Positions 30,401-37,848 of a DNA stretch of 54,763 nucleotides are shown here, piece by piece. A model generated the notes under the pieces. It was given only the letters and a program-made list of their open reading frames with translations, searched no databases and was not told the origin of the DNA. Both the position numbers and the translations under genes were made by a program. Numbering within the stretch: the stretch's first letter is position 1; each line of letters opens with the position of its first letter. The DNA comes from Chloroflexota bacterium (GTDB lineage Bacteria; Chloroflexota; Dehalococcoidia; JACQGW01), in contig JACQGW010000368.1 in assembly GCA_016199325.1 (NCBI GenBank), forward strand, positions 1 through 54,763. The letters are read 5' to 3'.

Positions 30401-32560
30401 CTAGTCGGCTGTGCTCCGGCGAGCCTGGCCGATGGCCTGCTCGAAGTGGCGCTGCTGGACGGTCGGCCGGCCGGGGCGGTGGACGCCGTGGGTGAACTCG
30501 TCGATGGCCAGGAGCGCCGCCCGCCGGCAGACCGCCTCGACGTCGGCGCCGTACAGGCCGATGCTGATCGCCGCCAGACGGGTCACCTCGACGTCCGGCG
30601 CCACCGGCATCCGCCTGGTATGCACGCGGTACAGATCGACGAGGTCCCGCTCGTCCGGCGCCGTCAGGTGGAGGACGTAGTCGAAGCGGCCGGCGCGGAG
30701 CAGCGCCGGATCGATCAGGTCGACGCGGCTGGTCGCCGCCATCAGGACGACGTCGGGGAAGTCGGCCAGGTTGTCCAGCTCGCGCAGGAACTGGCTCACC
30801 ATGCGGTGCTGCGGCGCGCCGAGGTCGTACTCGGCTGCGGCGCTGCGGCGTGGAGCGACGGCGTCGACGTCGTCGAAGAAGAGGACGCACGGCGCCGCCC
30901 GCCGAGCTTTGGCGAACGTTTCGGCGAGCGCCTTCTCCGACCGGCCGAGCCAGCGCGAGAAGAGCAACGGCCCTTCGACGGCGATGAGCGGCGCGCCGAT
31001 CTCCCCCGCGGCGGCGCGGGCGAGCAGGGTCTTGCCGCTGCCGGATGCCCCCGTCAGCAGGATACCGCGCGGCAGACCGACGCCCATCGCGCGGGCGTGA
31101 TCGGCCCGCACCGTCGAGCGGTCCAGGATCGACCGCAGCGTCGCCTTCGCCATAGCCAGTCCGGCGACGTCGTCGAGCTTGATGCCGGTGCGCTCGGCCG
31201 TGAGCTCGCGCTCGGCGGTCGGCTCGACGTCGCGGAACGCCTGCTCGAAGTCCGGCCGGCTGATGCCGACGGCTTCGGCCGGCCCGTAGGGGTTCTCCAC
31301 GGGGCCGGCTTCGAGCGCGCGCCGGAGCGCCGCCATGCCGGCCTCCTGGCAGAGCGCCTCCAGGTCGGCGCCGACGAAGCCGTGGGCGCGCTCGGCCAGT
31401 TGGGCAAGATCGACGTCGTCGTCGAGCGGCATCGACCGGGTGTGGATGTCCAGGATCTTCAGCCGGCCGAGCCGGTCGGGCGGGCCGATCTCGATCTCGC
31501 GGTCGAACCGGCCGGGGCGCCGGAGGGCGGGGTCGAGCATCTGCGGCAGGTTCGTCGCGCCGATGACGAGCACCTGGCCGCGGGCGGTAAAGCCGTCGAG
31601 CAGCGCCAGGAACTGGGCGACGACGCGCTTTTCGACCTCGCCGGTCACCTCGATGCGCTTGGGCGCGATGGCGTCGATCTCGTCGAAGAAGATGATGCTC
31701 GGCGCCTGCTTGGCGGCCTCGGTGAAGATCTCGCGGAGGCGCGCCTCGCTCTGCCCGTAGAACTTGTGCATGATCTCCGGGCCGTTGACGTGGATGAAGT
31801 GCGCCTGGCTCTCGCTGGCAACGGCGCGCGCGAGCAGCGTCTTGCCCGTCCCGGGCGGGCCGTAGAGCAGCACGCCCTTCGGCGGCAGCACGCCGAGGCG
31901 GGAGAAGAGGTCGGGCCGCCGCAGCGGCAGCTCGATCATCTCGCGGATGCGCTCCAGCTCGCGCTCGAGCCCGCCGATGTCTTCGTACGACGCCCCCTGG
32001 ACCCGCCCCTCGACCTCGCCGGCGATGACCAGCTTCGTCTCCGGTGTGATGACGACCGGCCCCTCCGGCACGGTCTCCCCCACACGAAACGCCGGTCCGC
32101 GGCTGCCGAGCGACGGGAGCCGGACGAGATGGCCATCCAGCACCGGCAACCCCGCCAGCGCCTCGACGAGATACGCCAGGTCGGTTTCATGCGGCAGGTA
32201 CTGGTAGGCGGCGATCCGGTAGAGGTTGACCACCAGCGCCTCGGCGCACTGGGCCGGCGAGACCTGGACGGCCTCCCACAGGCCGCTGCCGCTGTTGGTC
32301 CGCAGCAGCCCATCCAGCCGGATCCGCCGGTGGCCGACATCTTCCGGGTCGAGCGGCCTGGCCCGAGCCAGCGCGACGCTCCGGCCGGCGACCCGAACGA
32401 CGTCGCCCTCGGCGATCCCCAACTGGGTGAAGCACGCCGGGTCAATCCGGACGACGCCGCGGCAGACATCGGTTGGCGGAGCCAGCGCCACGCGGAGGAA
32501 GATCGAGGAGGCGGGCTGGGCCGTTGCCGGGGAAGCGTGCAGCACGGTCTCGGTGTTCAC
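30401..32560 (-). CDS. Cdc48/VAT-type double AAA+ ATPase
   Basis: A 719-aa protein with a VAT-like N-domain (double-psi barrel, residues about 20-110) and two AAA+ modules. D1: Walker A GPPGTGKT (234-241), pore FYGQSE, Walker B IIFFDEID, arginine finger region RRPGRFDREIEIG. D2: Walker A GASGSGKT (504-511), pore RWLGRSE, Walker B VLFFDDVD. In D2 the catalytic Walker B Glu is Asp564 and the P-loop is non-standard, so D2 may hydrolyse ATP slowly. Such unfoldases are common in archaea and rare in bacteria. Divergent from the MFS gene at 32819. Confidence 0.93.
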   Translation of the reverse strand: MNTETVLHASPATAQPASSIFLRVALAPPTDVCRGVVRIDPACFTQLGIAEGDVVRVAGRSVALARARPLDPEDVGHRRIRLDGLLRTNSGSGLWEAVQVSPAQCAEALVVNLYRIAAYQYLPHETDLAYLVEALAGLPVLDGHLVRLPSLGSRGPAFRVGETVPEGPVVITPETKLVIAGEVEGRVQGASYEDIGGLERELERIREMIELPLRRPDLFSRLGVLPPKGVLLYGPPGTGKTLLARAVASESQAHFIHVNGPEIMHKFYGQSEARLREIFTEAAKQAPSIIFFDEIDAIAPKRIEVTGEVEKRVVAQFLALLDGFTARGQVLVIGATNLPQMLDPALRRPGRFDREIEIGPPDRLGRLKILDIHTRSMPLDDDVDLAQLAERAHGFVGADLEALCQEAGMAALRRALEAGPVENPYGPAEAVGISRPDFEQAFRDVEPTAERELTAERTGIKLDDVAGLAMAKATLRSILDRSTVRADHARAMGVGLPRGILLTGASGSGKTLLARAAAGEIGAPLIAVEGPLLFSRWLGRSEKALAETFAKARRAAPCVLFFDDVDAVAPRRSAAAEYDLGAPQHRMVSQFLRELDNLADFPDVVLMAATSRVDLIDPALLRAGRFDYVLHLTAPDERDLVDLYRVHTRRMPVAPDVEVTRLAAISIGLYGADVEAVCRRAALLAIDEFTHGVHRPGRPTVQQRHFEQAIGQARRSTAD

Positions 32561-32818
32561 AGAGCAACCTCAGATAGTCGCGAGTTCGATATGGCGGAGT
32601 ATAGACGGCCGGTCGCCGGCCGTCAATTGCCGTGCTTCGCCGATGCGCGGGTGTCTGCTATAATGCCCGCAACGCTCTTCCGAAAGGAGCCGATCCGTGA
32701 TAGCTCGGCGCTCCACCCGCAACCTTCTGACCGCCGACCGCCGACCGCCGACCGCCGATGGCCGCCCCCCGACCCCCGACCCCCGACCTCCGACTGCCGA
32801 CCGGAGAGGAGCCATTTC
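32561..32818. other. Divergent intergenic region with promoter and tandem low-complexity repeat
   Basis: An extended -10 TGCTATAAT (hexamer 32659-32664) points to the MFS gene, with only a weak -35 (TTCGCC 32636-32641). Between about 32727 and 32800 is a low-complexity tract of CCGACCGC/CGACCCCC units, probably a degenerate tandem repeat. GAGAGGAG before 32819 is the ribosome site. Confidence 0.6.
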
Positions 32819-34129
32819 GTGGTGACGCTGCGTGCCGGCGGCCGGCTCCCGTTCCACTACGCCTGGGTCGTCGTCGCGGTGGGCGCCCTGCTCGGCACCG
32901 TGACCGGCGCAACACGCCTCTCCTTTGGCGTGTTCATCGATCCGCTCGCCGAGACGTTCGGCTGGAACCGCTCGCTCATCTCGCTGGCCTTCACCATCCA
33001 GTACATCGCGATGGGCATCGCCTCGGTCTGGGTCGGGCTGCTGGTCGATCGGCTCGGCGCCCGGCTCGTCCTTATCGGCGGCGGGGTCGTCTTCGTCGCC
33101 GCCACGGTCCTGACCGGCTTGAGCCGTGAGCTCTGGCAGTTCTACCTGGCCTACGGGCTCGTCCTCGGCACGGCCATGGCCGTCTTCCTGACGCCCATTC
33201 ACACCACCCTGCTGGTCTGGTTCCGCAGCCGGCTGGGCCTCGCCATCGGCATCTGCGTTGCGGCGCAGGGGCTCGGCACCATGTTCTTTGCGCCGGTCCT
33301 CCGCTACGTCAGCTCGATCACGACCTGGGACCTGGCCTTCCTCGTCATCGCCGCCGCCACCGCCGTCCTTCTGGTGCCGGGGATCGCCCTCTACCGCAAT
33401 GCGCCGCGGGAGGTCGGCCTGTCGCCTTACGGCGAGCAGCCGACGACGCCTGGAGGGCAGGCGGTCGAGCCCGTTCCGACGGTTGACGGCGCAACGCTGA
33501 TGCGGCGAGCGGTTCGCACACAGCCCTTCTGGGTGCTCATCGCCGCCCACCTTTTCGGCTGCATCGGCCATGCGATCCCGCTCGTCCACGTCGTCTCGAT
33601 GGGAACGGCCACCGGTCTGTCGGGCGTGACGGCCGCCGGCGTCCTGGGACTCGTCAACGGCGTCTCCATCGCCAGCCGGTTCGGCATGCCGCTCATCGCC
33701 GCCCGGTTCGGGGGCAAGGCGGCGCTGGCACTCACCCTTTCCCTCCAGGGCACGAGCATTCTCGTCCTCATCGGCGCCCGCGAGCTCTGGCAGTTCGTCG
33801 TCTTCGCCATCTTCTTCGGCCTGGGGTTTGGCGGCGAGATGGTCGTCTTCCCGATGCTCAACCGGGAGTACTACGGCTCGGCGCCGATGGGCTCGGTCTA
33901 CGGCTGGCAGATGTTCGGCGCAGGGCTGGGCATGGGCATCGGCGGCTTCCTGGGCGGCCTCTTCTTCGACCTTTCGGGCAGCTACACGTCGGCGATTCTC
34001 GCCGCCGCAGCGGCCAGCTACGCGGGCGTTGCCGCCATCCTCGTCATTCAGCCCCCGGAGCCCGCGGTCATCACCCGGCCGAAGGCGGCGGCTGTCCCGG
34101 CAGGAGCGTACCCGGAGGTCGTCGGATGA
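32819..34129 (+). CDS. MFS transporter (monocarboxylate/oxalate-formate antiporter-like)
   Basis: A 436-aa protein with 12 hydrophobic helices. FHYAWVVVAVGALLGTVTGATRLSFGVFIDPLAETFGWNRSLIS, the GLLVDRLGARLVLIGGG loop and FLTPIHTTLLVWFRSRLGLAIGI resemble the monocarboxylate or oxalate:formate branch. A charged central loop follows LYRNAPREVGLSPYGEQP. GTG 32819 has GAGAGGAG in front. It overlaps the next gene by 4 nt (ATGA), so MFS, SRPBCC and the peroxiredoxin-like gene form one unit. Confidence 0.85.
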   Translation: MVTLRAGGRLPFHYAWVVVAVGALLGTVTGATRLSFGVFIDPLAETFGWNRSLISLAFTIQYIAMGIASVWVGLLVDRLGARLVLIGGGVVFVAATVLTGLSRELWQFYLAYGLVLGTAMAVFLTPIHTTLLVWFRSRLGLAIGICVAAQGLGTMFFAPVLRYVSSITTWDLAFLVIAAATAVLLVPGIALYRNAPREVGLSPYGEQPTTPGGQAVEPVPTVDGATLMRRAVRTQPFWVLIAAHLFGCIGHAIPLVHVVSMGTATGLSGVTAAGVLGLVNGVSIASRFGMPLIAARFGGKAALALTLSLQGTSILVLIGARELWQFVVFAIFFGLGFGGEMVVFPMLNREYYGSAPMGSVYGWQMFGAGLGMGIGGFLGGLFFDLSGSYTSAILAAAAASYAGVAAILVIQPPEPAVITRPKAAAVPAGAYPEVVG

Positions 34130-34596
34130 AATCGGTGGGACAGGCGACCGTCGTCGTCAACCGACCGGCCGGCGTCGTCTGGGAGTACCTCTGCGATCTG
34201 GCGCGCCATGGCGAATGGACGGGTGAGCAGGTCGAGCTGGTGGAGGCGCCGGCAACGCTCGCCGCCGGCGCGACGTTCGTTCACCGGGTGTCGATCTCCA
34301 TCGGCCGCGCGACGACGAGCTGGCTGAGCCACTCGCGCATCGTCGAGTACGACGCAACGGCGCACCTGATCTGCTGGGAGTCCACCCGTTCGGGCTTCCT
34401 GGGCGGCGCCGCGGTCTCCCGCTGGCGCTGGCGCATCACCGCCGAGGAGGACGATCGCGCCCGGGTCGTCCAGGAAGCCGAGTGGCAGACCCGCTTCCCG
34501 ATGTCGCTGGCCGCCGGGATCGCCCAGGCACCGCAGCTCGGCGAAGATCTGCGCGAAAGTCTGCGGCGTTTCAAGGCCGCGATCGAACGAAGATAA
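34126..34596 (+). CDS. SRPBCC-fold protein (polyketide cyclase/START-like)
   Basis: A 156-aa protein with the helix-grip fold: VVVNRPAGVVWEYLCDLARHGEWTG, then strands (LSHSRIVEYDATAHLICWEST, WRWRITAEEDDRARVVQEAEW) and a long C-terminal helix (GEDLRESLRRFKAAIERR). Such proteins bind hydrophobic ligands or act as cyclases; the ligand is unknown. The start overlaps the MFS stop (ATGA) and it is 14 nt from the peroxiredoxin-like gene. Confidence 0.82.
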   Translation: MKSVGQATVVVNRPAGVVWEYLCDLARHGEWTGEQVELVEAPATLAAGATFVHRVSISIGRATTSWLSHSRIVEYDATAHLICWESTRSGFLGGAAVSRWRWRITAEEDDRARVVQEAEWQTRFPMSLAAGIAQAPQLGEDLRESLRRFKAAIERR

Positions 34597-34610
34597 GACA
34601 AGGAGGAACG

Positions 34611-35159
34611 ATGCGCGCCGATCTGGTCGTTGGGGGGAAGTTCCCCGATATCGCGCTACCTGACCATACGGGGACGGTCGTCCGGCTTTCGGAGCTGACG
34701 GGCGGCAAGGACCCGCTCGCCGTGATCTTTTATCGTGGCTATTGGTGACCGAAGTGTCAGGTGCAGTTGCGCCTGCTGACTGAGTTCGAGAAAGAGCTCG
34801 CCGTCGCCTACACGAAGGTCGTCGCCATCAGCGTTGATCCGGTTCAGATCAACGCGGCCTTCCGTGCCGGCCTGGGCGCCAGGTTCCCGATCCTCTCCGA
34901 CGCCGAGCGGGTCTACCAGCGCGGCCTGGAGATGGTGGAGATCGCCGACCGGAAGCACGACCCCTTCCTGCCGTACGACTTCGTCCTTTACCCGGATCTG
35001 ACGATCTACAAGATCTACAACGGCTACTACTTCTGGGGGCGGGCCACCATCGAGGAGCTGCGGCAGGACTTCCGCGCGATCAGCAAGGAGATCCGCTGGG
35101 ACTACGATCCGTCGACGCTGACGCCGGAGATGTTCAAGAAGCCGGCCGGGGTGGGGTAG
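34611..35159 (+). CDS. Peroxiredoxin-like protein, predicted selenoprotein (UxxC), in-frame TGA at 34746-34748
   Basis: A 182-aa AhpC/TSA-type protein if TGA is Sec: GGKFPDIALPDHTGTVVRLSEL, AVIFYRGYW, Sec46-Pro-Lys-Cys49, QVQLRLLTEFEKELAVAYTKVVAISVD, FPILSDAERVYQRGLE, YDFVLYPDLTIYKIYNGYYFWGR. The RG-W-x-P-x-C context is the usual peroxidatic site of Prx-like proteins with Cys in place of Sec. A 7-bp stem with AGUU loop starts 9 nt after the TGA. ATG 34611 has AGGAGGAACG in front. Ordinary gene callers would give a 45-aa and a roughly 133-aa fragment. It probably reduces peroxides in the cytoplasm using thioredoxin. Confidence 0.85.
34746..34775 (+). promoter_or_regulatory. Bacterial SECIS-like hairpin for the peroxiredoxin-like UGA
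   Basis: UGA 34746-34748; stem CAGGUGC (34758-34764), loop AGUU, stem GCGCCUG (34769-34775), with one U-G pair. The loop begins 16 nt after UGA with G second. An alternative outer pairing GUCAG/CUGAC can extend it. Confidence 0.72.
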
Positions 35160-35227
35160 ACGTGGTTTGAGGATTTGGGGTTTGGGGTTTCTGGTTAGGT
35201 TGTGAGGGGGTGCGGGCAGTGTACAGC

Positions 35228-36007
35228 ATGCATGGGCGAGTCGCGCTGGTAACGGGCGCTGCCCAGGGCATCGGACGCGCGATTGCGCTTCGCCTGGCAG
35301 GGGAAGGGGCCGACGTCGTCGTTGCCGACCTCAACGAGGCGGGTGCGCATGCGGTCGCCGATGAAGCGCGAGGGCTCGGTCGGCGCGCCCTCGCCGTACG
35401 GGTTGACGTCAGCCGCCACGACGAGGTCGACGCCATGGTCGAGCGCACGGTGGCCGAGCTTGGCGGGCTGGACATCGCCGTCGCCAACGCCGGTATCATC
35501 CTCGTCGAGACGCTGCTCGAAACGCGGGAGGAGGATTGGGAACGGCTCTTTGCCGTCAACGTCAAAGGCGTCTGGCTGACGGCGGTTGCCGCCGCTCGCC
35601 AGATGATTCGCCAGGGGCGCGGCGGTCGCATCATTCTCGCCGGATCCCGTGCAGGCAAGACGCCGTCGCGCCTCGTCCTGGTGGGTGCCTATGCGACGAC
35701 CAAGCATGCCGTCGTCGGTCTCACGCGTGCGCTGGCCTTTGAATTGGCCGAGCATCAGATCACCGTCAACGCCTATTGCCCCGGCCTGGTCGATACGCCC
35801 ATGTGGGATACGATCGATCGTGAGATGACTCGCCGCCTCGACGTTCCACGCGGCACGATGCGGGCTCGGGGTGTCGCCCAGATCCCGTTGGGCCGCGCCG
35901 AACGGCCGGAGGACGTTGCCAATCTCGTCGCCTGGCTCGTCTCGGATGAGTCGGCGTACCTGACGGGGCAGTCGATCAACGTCGACGGTGGGACCGAGGT
36001 CCACTGA
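35228..36007 (+). CDS. Short-chain dehydrogenase/reductase (classical SDR)
   Basis: A 259-aa SDR: HGRVALVTGAAQGIGRAIALRL (NAD(P)-binding TGxxxGxG), DVVVADLNEA (Asp suggesting NAD preference), VANAGII (NAG), the Ser of AGSRAGKTPSRLVLVGAYATTKHAV with catalytic YxxxK, and a C-terminal TGQSINVDGGTEVH typical of glucose dehydrogenase/3-oxoacyl reductase-like proteins. Substrate unknown. The start is either ATG 35228 or GTG further upstream. The preceding gap (35160-35227) holds repeated GGTTTGGGGTTT-type sequence. Confidence 0.88.
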   Translation: MHGRVALVTGAAQGIGRAIALRLAGEGADVVVADLNEAGAHAVADEARGLGRRALAVRVDVSRHDEVDAMVERTVAELGGLDIAVANAGIILVETLLETREEDWERLFAVNVKGVWLTAVAAARQMIRQGRGGRIILAGSRAGKTPSRLVLVGAYATTKHAVVGLTRALAFELAEHQITVNAYCPGLVDTPMWDTIDREMTRRLDVPRGTMRARGVAQIPLGRAERPEDVANLVAWLVSDESAYLTGQSINVDGGTEVH

Positions 36008-36038
36008 AGTGCAGCCAATGAGAAGAGCGGCGTGAGGA

Positions 36039-36533
36039 TTAGAAGGTCCGCCCAAGCGGCTGATCCCACGGCTGCGGCACCGCCACGCGCGTGATCTGTT
36101 CTTCACGGTCTCGGACATACAGATACAGATGCGCGAAGAACTCTTCCTCGGGCAGTGGGTAGGTCGGGTTGATGCAGAGGTAAGGCTGCGCCCAGGGCAT
36201 ACGTACGCCATCGGCGCAGCGTACCTCAATGCGCCGCCCGACTCGCAGCCGATAGGTCACGCCCGGATAGCGGCCCGAGGCGAGATCCAAATAGCCCTGG
36301 CGTTGGAGTTGCTCCCAGAGCTCGTTACCCAGCGTGGCCCGGGCGACCTCTCCGGCGCGATCCCGGGCTTCCCGATAGTCCTGGAGCGAGAAATCCGATC
36401 CTGCCGACCGGTTCGGCACCCACTGCCAATCCCCGAGCCACGGGCGCTCGAGGGGCGGCTCACGCCGGTCGAGCCTCGTTTCCAGGCAGCCTCCGAAGAC
36501 CCGGCGCCAGATAGCCCGGAGCTTAGCCGCCAA
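36039..36533 (-). CDS. Hypothetical protein, 164 aa
   Basis: I do not recognise a family. The protein is basic at the N-terminus (LAAKLRAIWRRVFGGCLETRLDRREPP), then has a well-formed globular part (DFSLQDYREARDRAGEVARATLGNELWEQLQRQGYLDL, then RVGRRIEVRCADGVRMPWAQPYLCINPTYPLPEEEFFAHLYLYVRDREEQI in order). The C-terminal half reads like a small conserved domain with a Trp/Pro-rich core. The TTG at 36533 overlaps the stop of the gene upstream; a longer frame exists but contains that neighbour in the wrong phase. It forms a unit with the next small gene. Confidence 0.5.
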   Translation of the reverse strand: MAAKLRAIWRRVFGGCLETRLDRREPPLERPWLGDWQWVPNRSAGSDFSLQDYREARDRAGEVARATLGNELWEQLQRQGYLDLASGRYPGVTYRLRVGRRIEVRCADGVRMPWAQPYLCINPTYPLPEEEFFAHLYLYVRDREEQITRVAVPQPWDQPLGRTF

Positions 36534-36756
36534 CGATCGGTGCAATGATCTGATATTCCTCCGCCTCCGGATCAAACGGCTCGCTGTCAAGCACGTGGCG
36601 CCCTTGCACCTTCTTTGAGACAGCACAACCGCGCGCACGAGCCTCGCGCAGGATACGTTCCGCCTCGGCAATCTGCACCCGCGCTTCTTCCGTGTCCGTG
36701 CTCTCCCACTCGACGACCTGGTGGCCCCGCCGATTCGCGATGACGATCCGGCCCAT
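36523..36756 (-). CDS. Hypothetical small protein, 77 aa
   Basis: IVIANRRGHQVVEWESTDTEEARVQIAEAERILREARARGCAVSKKVQGRHVLDSEPFDPEAEEYQIIAPIVGG, read in order, is acidic with an alpha-helix in the middle and beta strands at both ends. The ATG has GGGAGGGACCG in front, a good ribosome site. Its stop overlaps the TTG start of the downstream gene by sharing GTTGGCGGCTAA. The pair looks like an E2/ubiquitin-like-associated or multiubiquitin neighbourhood only by vague resemblance; I make no functional call. Confidence 0.55.
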   Translation of the reverse strand: MGRIVIANRRGHQVVEWESTDTEEARVQIAEAERILREARARGCAVSKKVQGRHVLDSEPFDPEAEEYQIIAPIVGG

Positions 36757-36903
36757 CGGTCCCTCCCTATGCTCCCTGTGGTGAACGGTCTGCCAGAACC
36801 ACGGATCGCTTGCAACAGTATACTCCGGGAAGGCACGATCTGCAACACGGCACGGGCGCTGGCCCTTCGGGACGGACGCCTTTCGCGCTGATCCAAATGC
36901 TGC

Positions 36904-36909
36904 TATACT
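36904..36909 (+). promoter_or_regulatory. Extended -10 promoter of the small membrane protein gene
   Basis: TGCTATACT (hexamer 36904-36909) with a poor -35 (TTTCGC 36881-36886, 17-nt spacer). The same extended -10 precedes the HTH gene and rplS. Confidence 0.5.
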
Positions 36910-36968
36910 ACGGCGGTGGGCTTGCCAAGGGCTGGACACGCGGGGTTGTGCCACACAAGGAGGAGAGT

Positions 36969-37271
36969 ATGGCAGTCGGAACCTTTCTCTTGATGGCGGT
37001 CTTTGCCTACGGCCTCGGGGTCTTCTGGTACGACTTGCTCCCGGCCAAGCTGCCGGAGCAACCCTGGCGGATTGCGGCGTATCCTTTCGCTCTCATGGTG
37101 ATCGGGGAAACCTTTGTCCCGGTTGGGCCAGCGTTCGGGGGCATCAACCCCATTACGGCGGTAGTTGCGACCCTGATCGGTGTTGCCATCGACTGGATTA
37201 TCACGCGCCTGCGCCATCCGCAGGTAGTCCAATCCTTGGAGACTCCACGCACGGCCACGCTACCGGCGTAA
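36969..37271 (+). CDS. Small membrane protein, 100 aa
   Basis: Three predicted membrane segments: VGTFLLMAVFAYGLGVFWYDLL, PWRIAAYPFALMVIGETFVPVG and NPITAVVATLIGVAIDWIITRL, then a short polar tail. No family recognised. ATG 36969 has AAGGAGGAG in front. Monocistronic: an extended -10 lies upstream and no gene follows on this strand until 45960. Confidence 0.65.
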   Translation: MAVGTFLLMAVFAYGLGVFWYDLLPAKLPEQPWRIAAYPFALMVIGETFVPVGPAFGGINPITAVVATLIGVAIDWIITRLRHPQVVQSLETPRTATLPA

Positions 37272-37473
37272 TCGACAACGGCCCCGCACGTCCACTCGCT
37301 GACGAGCCCACCGACCGACAAGTCCGCACTGCGCTCGCTGACCGCCGAGCGGCCAGACAGGCATCAACGGCTGCCAATGCCATGACGAAGCGAACCGGCC
37401 GCCATGGATTGCTGCGCTTCCCGGACCAGGACTGCTCCCACGGCACGAGGTGTTGCACGCGCGGATGGTTCGG
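37272..37473. other. Intergenic region with no supported gene
   Basis: Short frames exist on both strands but none has a ribosome site or recognisable protein. It separates a plus-strand membrane protein gene from the minus-strand cold-shock gene; I saw no clear terminator. Confidence 0.5.
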
Positions 37474-37695
37474 TTACTTCTGGGAAACCCGCTTCACGTT
37501 CAGGGCTCGCCGACGCCGCGGGTTCTGGGGATCGGGCTCGATGTCAAACTCGACGGGATCCCCCGTAAGGAGTTGTTCGAACTGGACGCCTCTGACCTCC
37601 GAGCGGTGGAAGAACACGTCGGACTCGCGCCCCTCCATCTGGATGAAGCCAAACCCGCGGTCCGTCACCAACCGCACGATCTTCCCCTTCGCCAT
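37474..37695 (-). CDS. Cold-shock-domain protein
   Basis: A 73-aa CSD protein: MAKGKIVRLVTDRGFGFIQMEGRESDVFFHRSEV contains RNP1 (RGFGFI) and RNP2 (VFFH), then a GDPVEFDIEPDP loop and a basic RRRRALNVKRV tail. It binds single-stranded RNA or DNA as an RNA chaperone. The ATG at 37695 has GAGGAG upstream. A 13-bp inverted repeat (37727-37739, 37751-37763) lies 32 nt before the start in the leader, where cold-shock mRNAs often carry regulatory structure. Confidence 0.9.
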   Translation of the reverse strand: MAKGKIVRLVTDRGFGFIQMEGRESDVFFHRSEVRGVQFEQLLTGDPVEFDIEPDPQNPRRRRALNVKRVSQK

Positions 37696-37726
37696 GGCGA
37701 GCTCCTCTCTGGCAGCTTGCGCCTGG

Positions 37727-37763
37727 TTGCTCACCCTCGACCACAAGCGGCGAGGGTGAGCAA
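37727..37763 (-). promoter_or_regulatory. 13-bp perfect stem-loop in the cold-shock gene leader
   Basis: TTGCTCACCCTCG (37727-37739) and its exact complement (37751-37763) with an 11-nt loop. It is either a 5' regulatory hairpin of the cold-shock gene or a terminator for spoVR-operon transcription arriving from the right; there is no U-run, so I favour the leader function. Confidence 0.5.
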
Positions 37764-37848
37764 GTGCGAGCCACCCCCCACCGGAAGTCTGCGATGACAG
37801 TCCGCCCTGAGCGTCACCGGCACACCGCAGCGGTGGATCAGGGGTGGC

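Noticed and set aside
30446..32818. Very long open frame on the plus strand running into the MFS gene
   Set aside because: It is antisense to the Cdc48-type ATPase, a GC-rich shadow; only the part from 32819 is the real MFS transporter.
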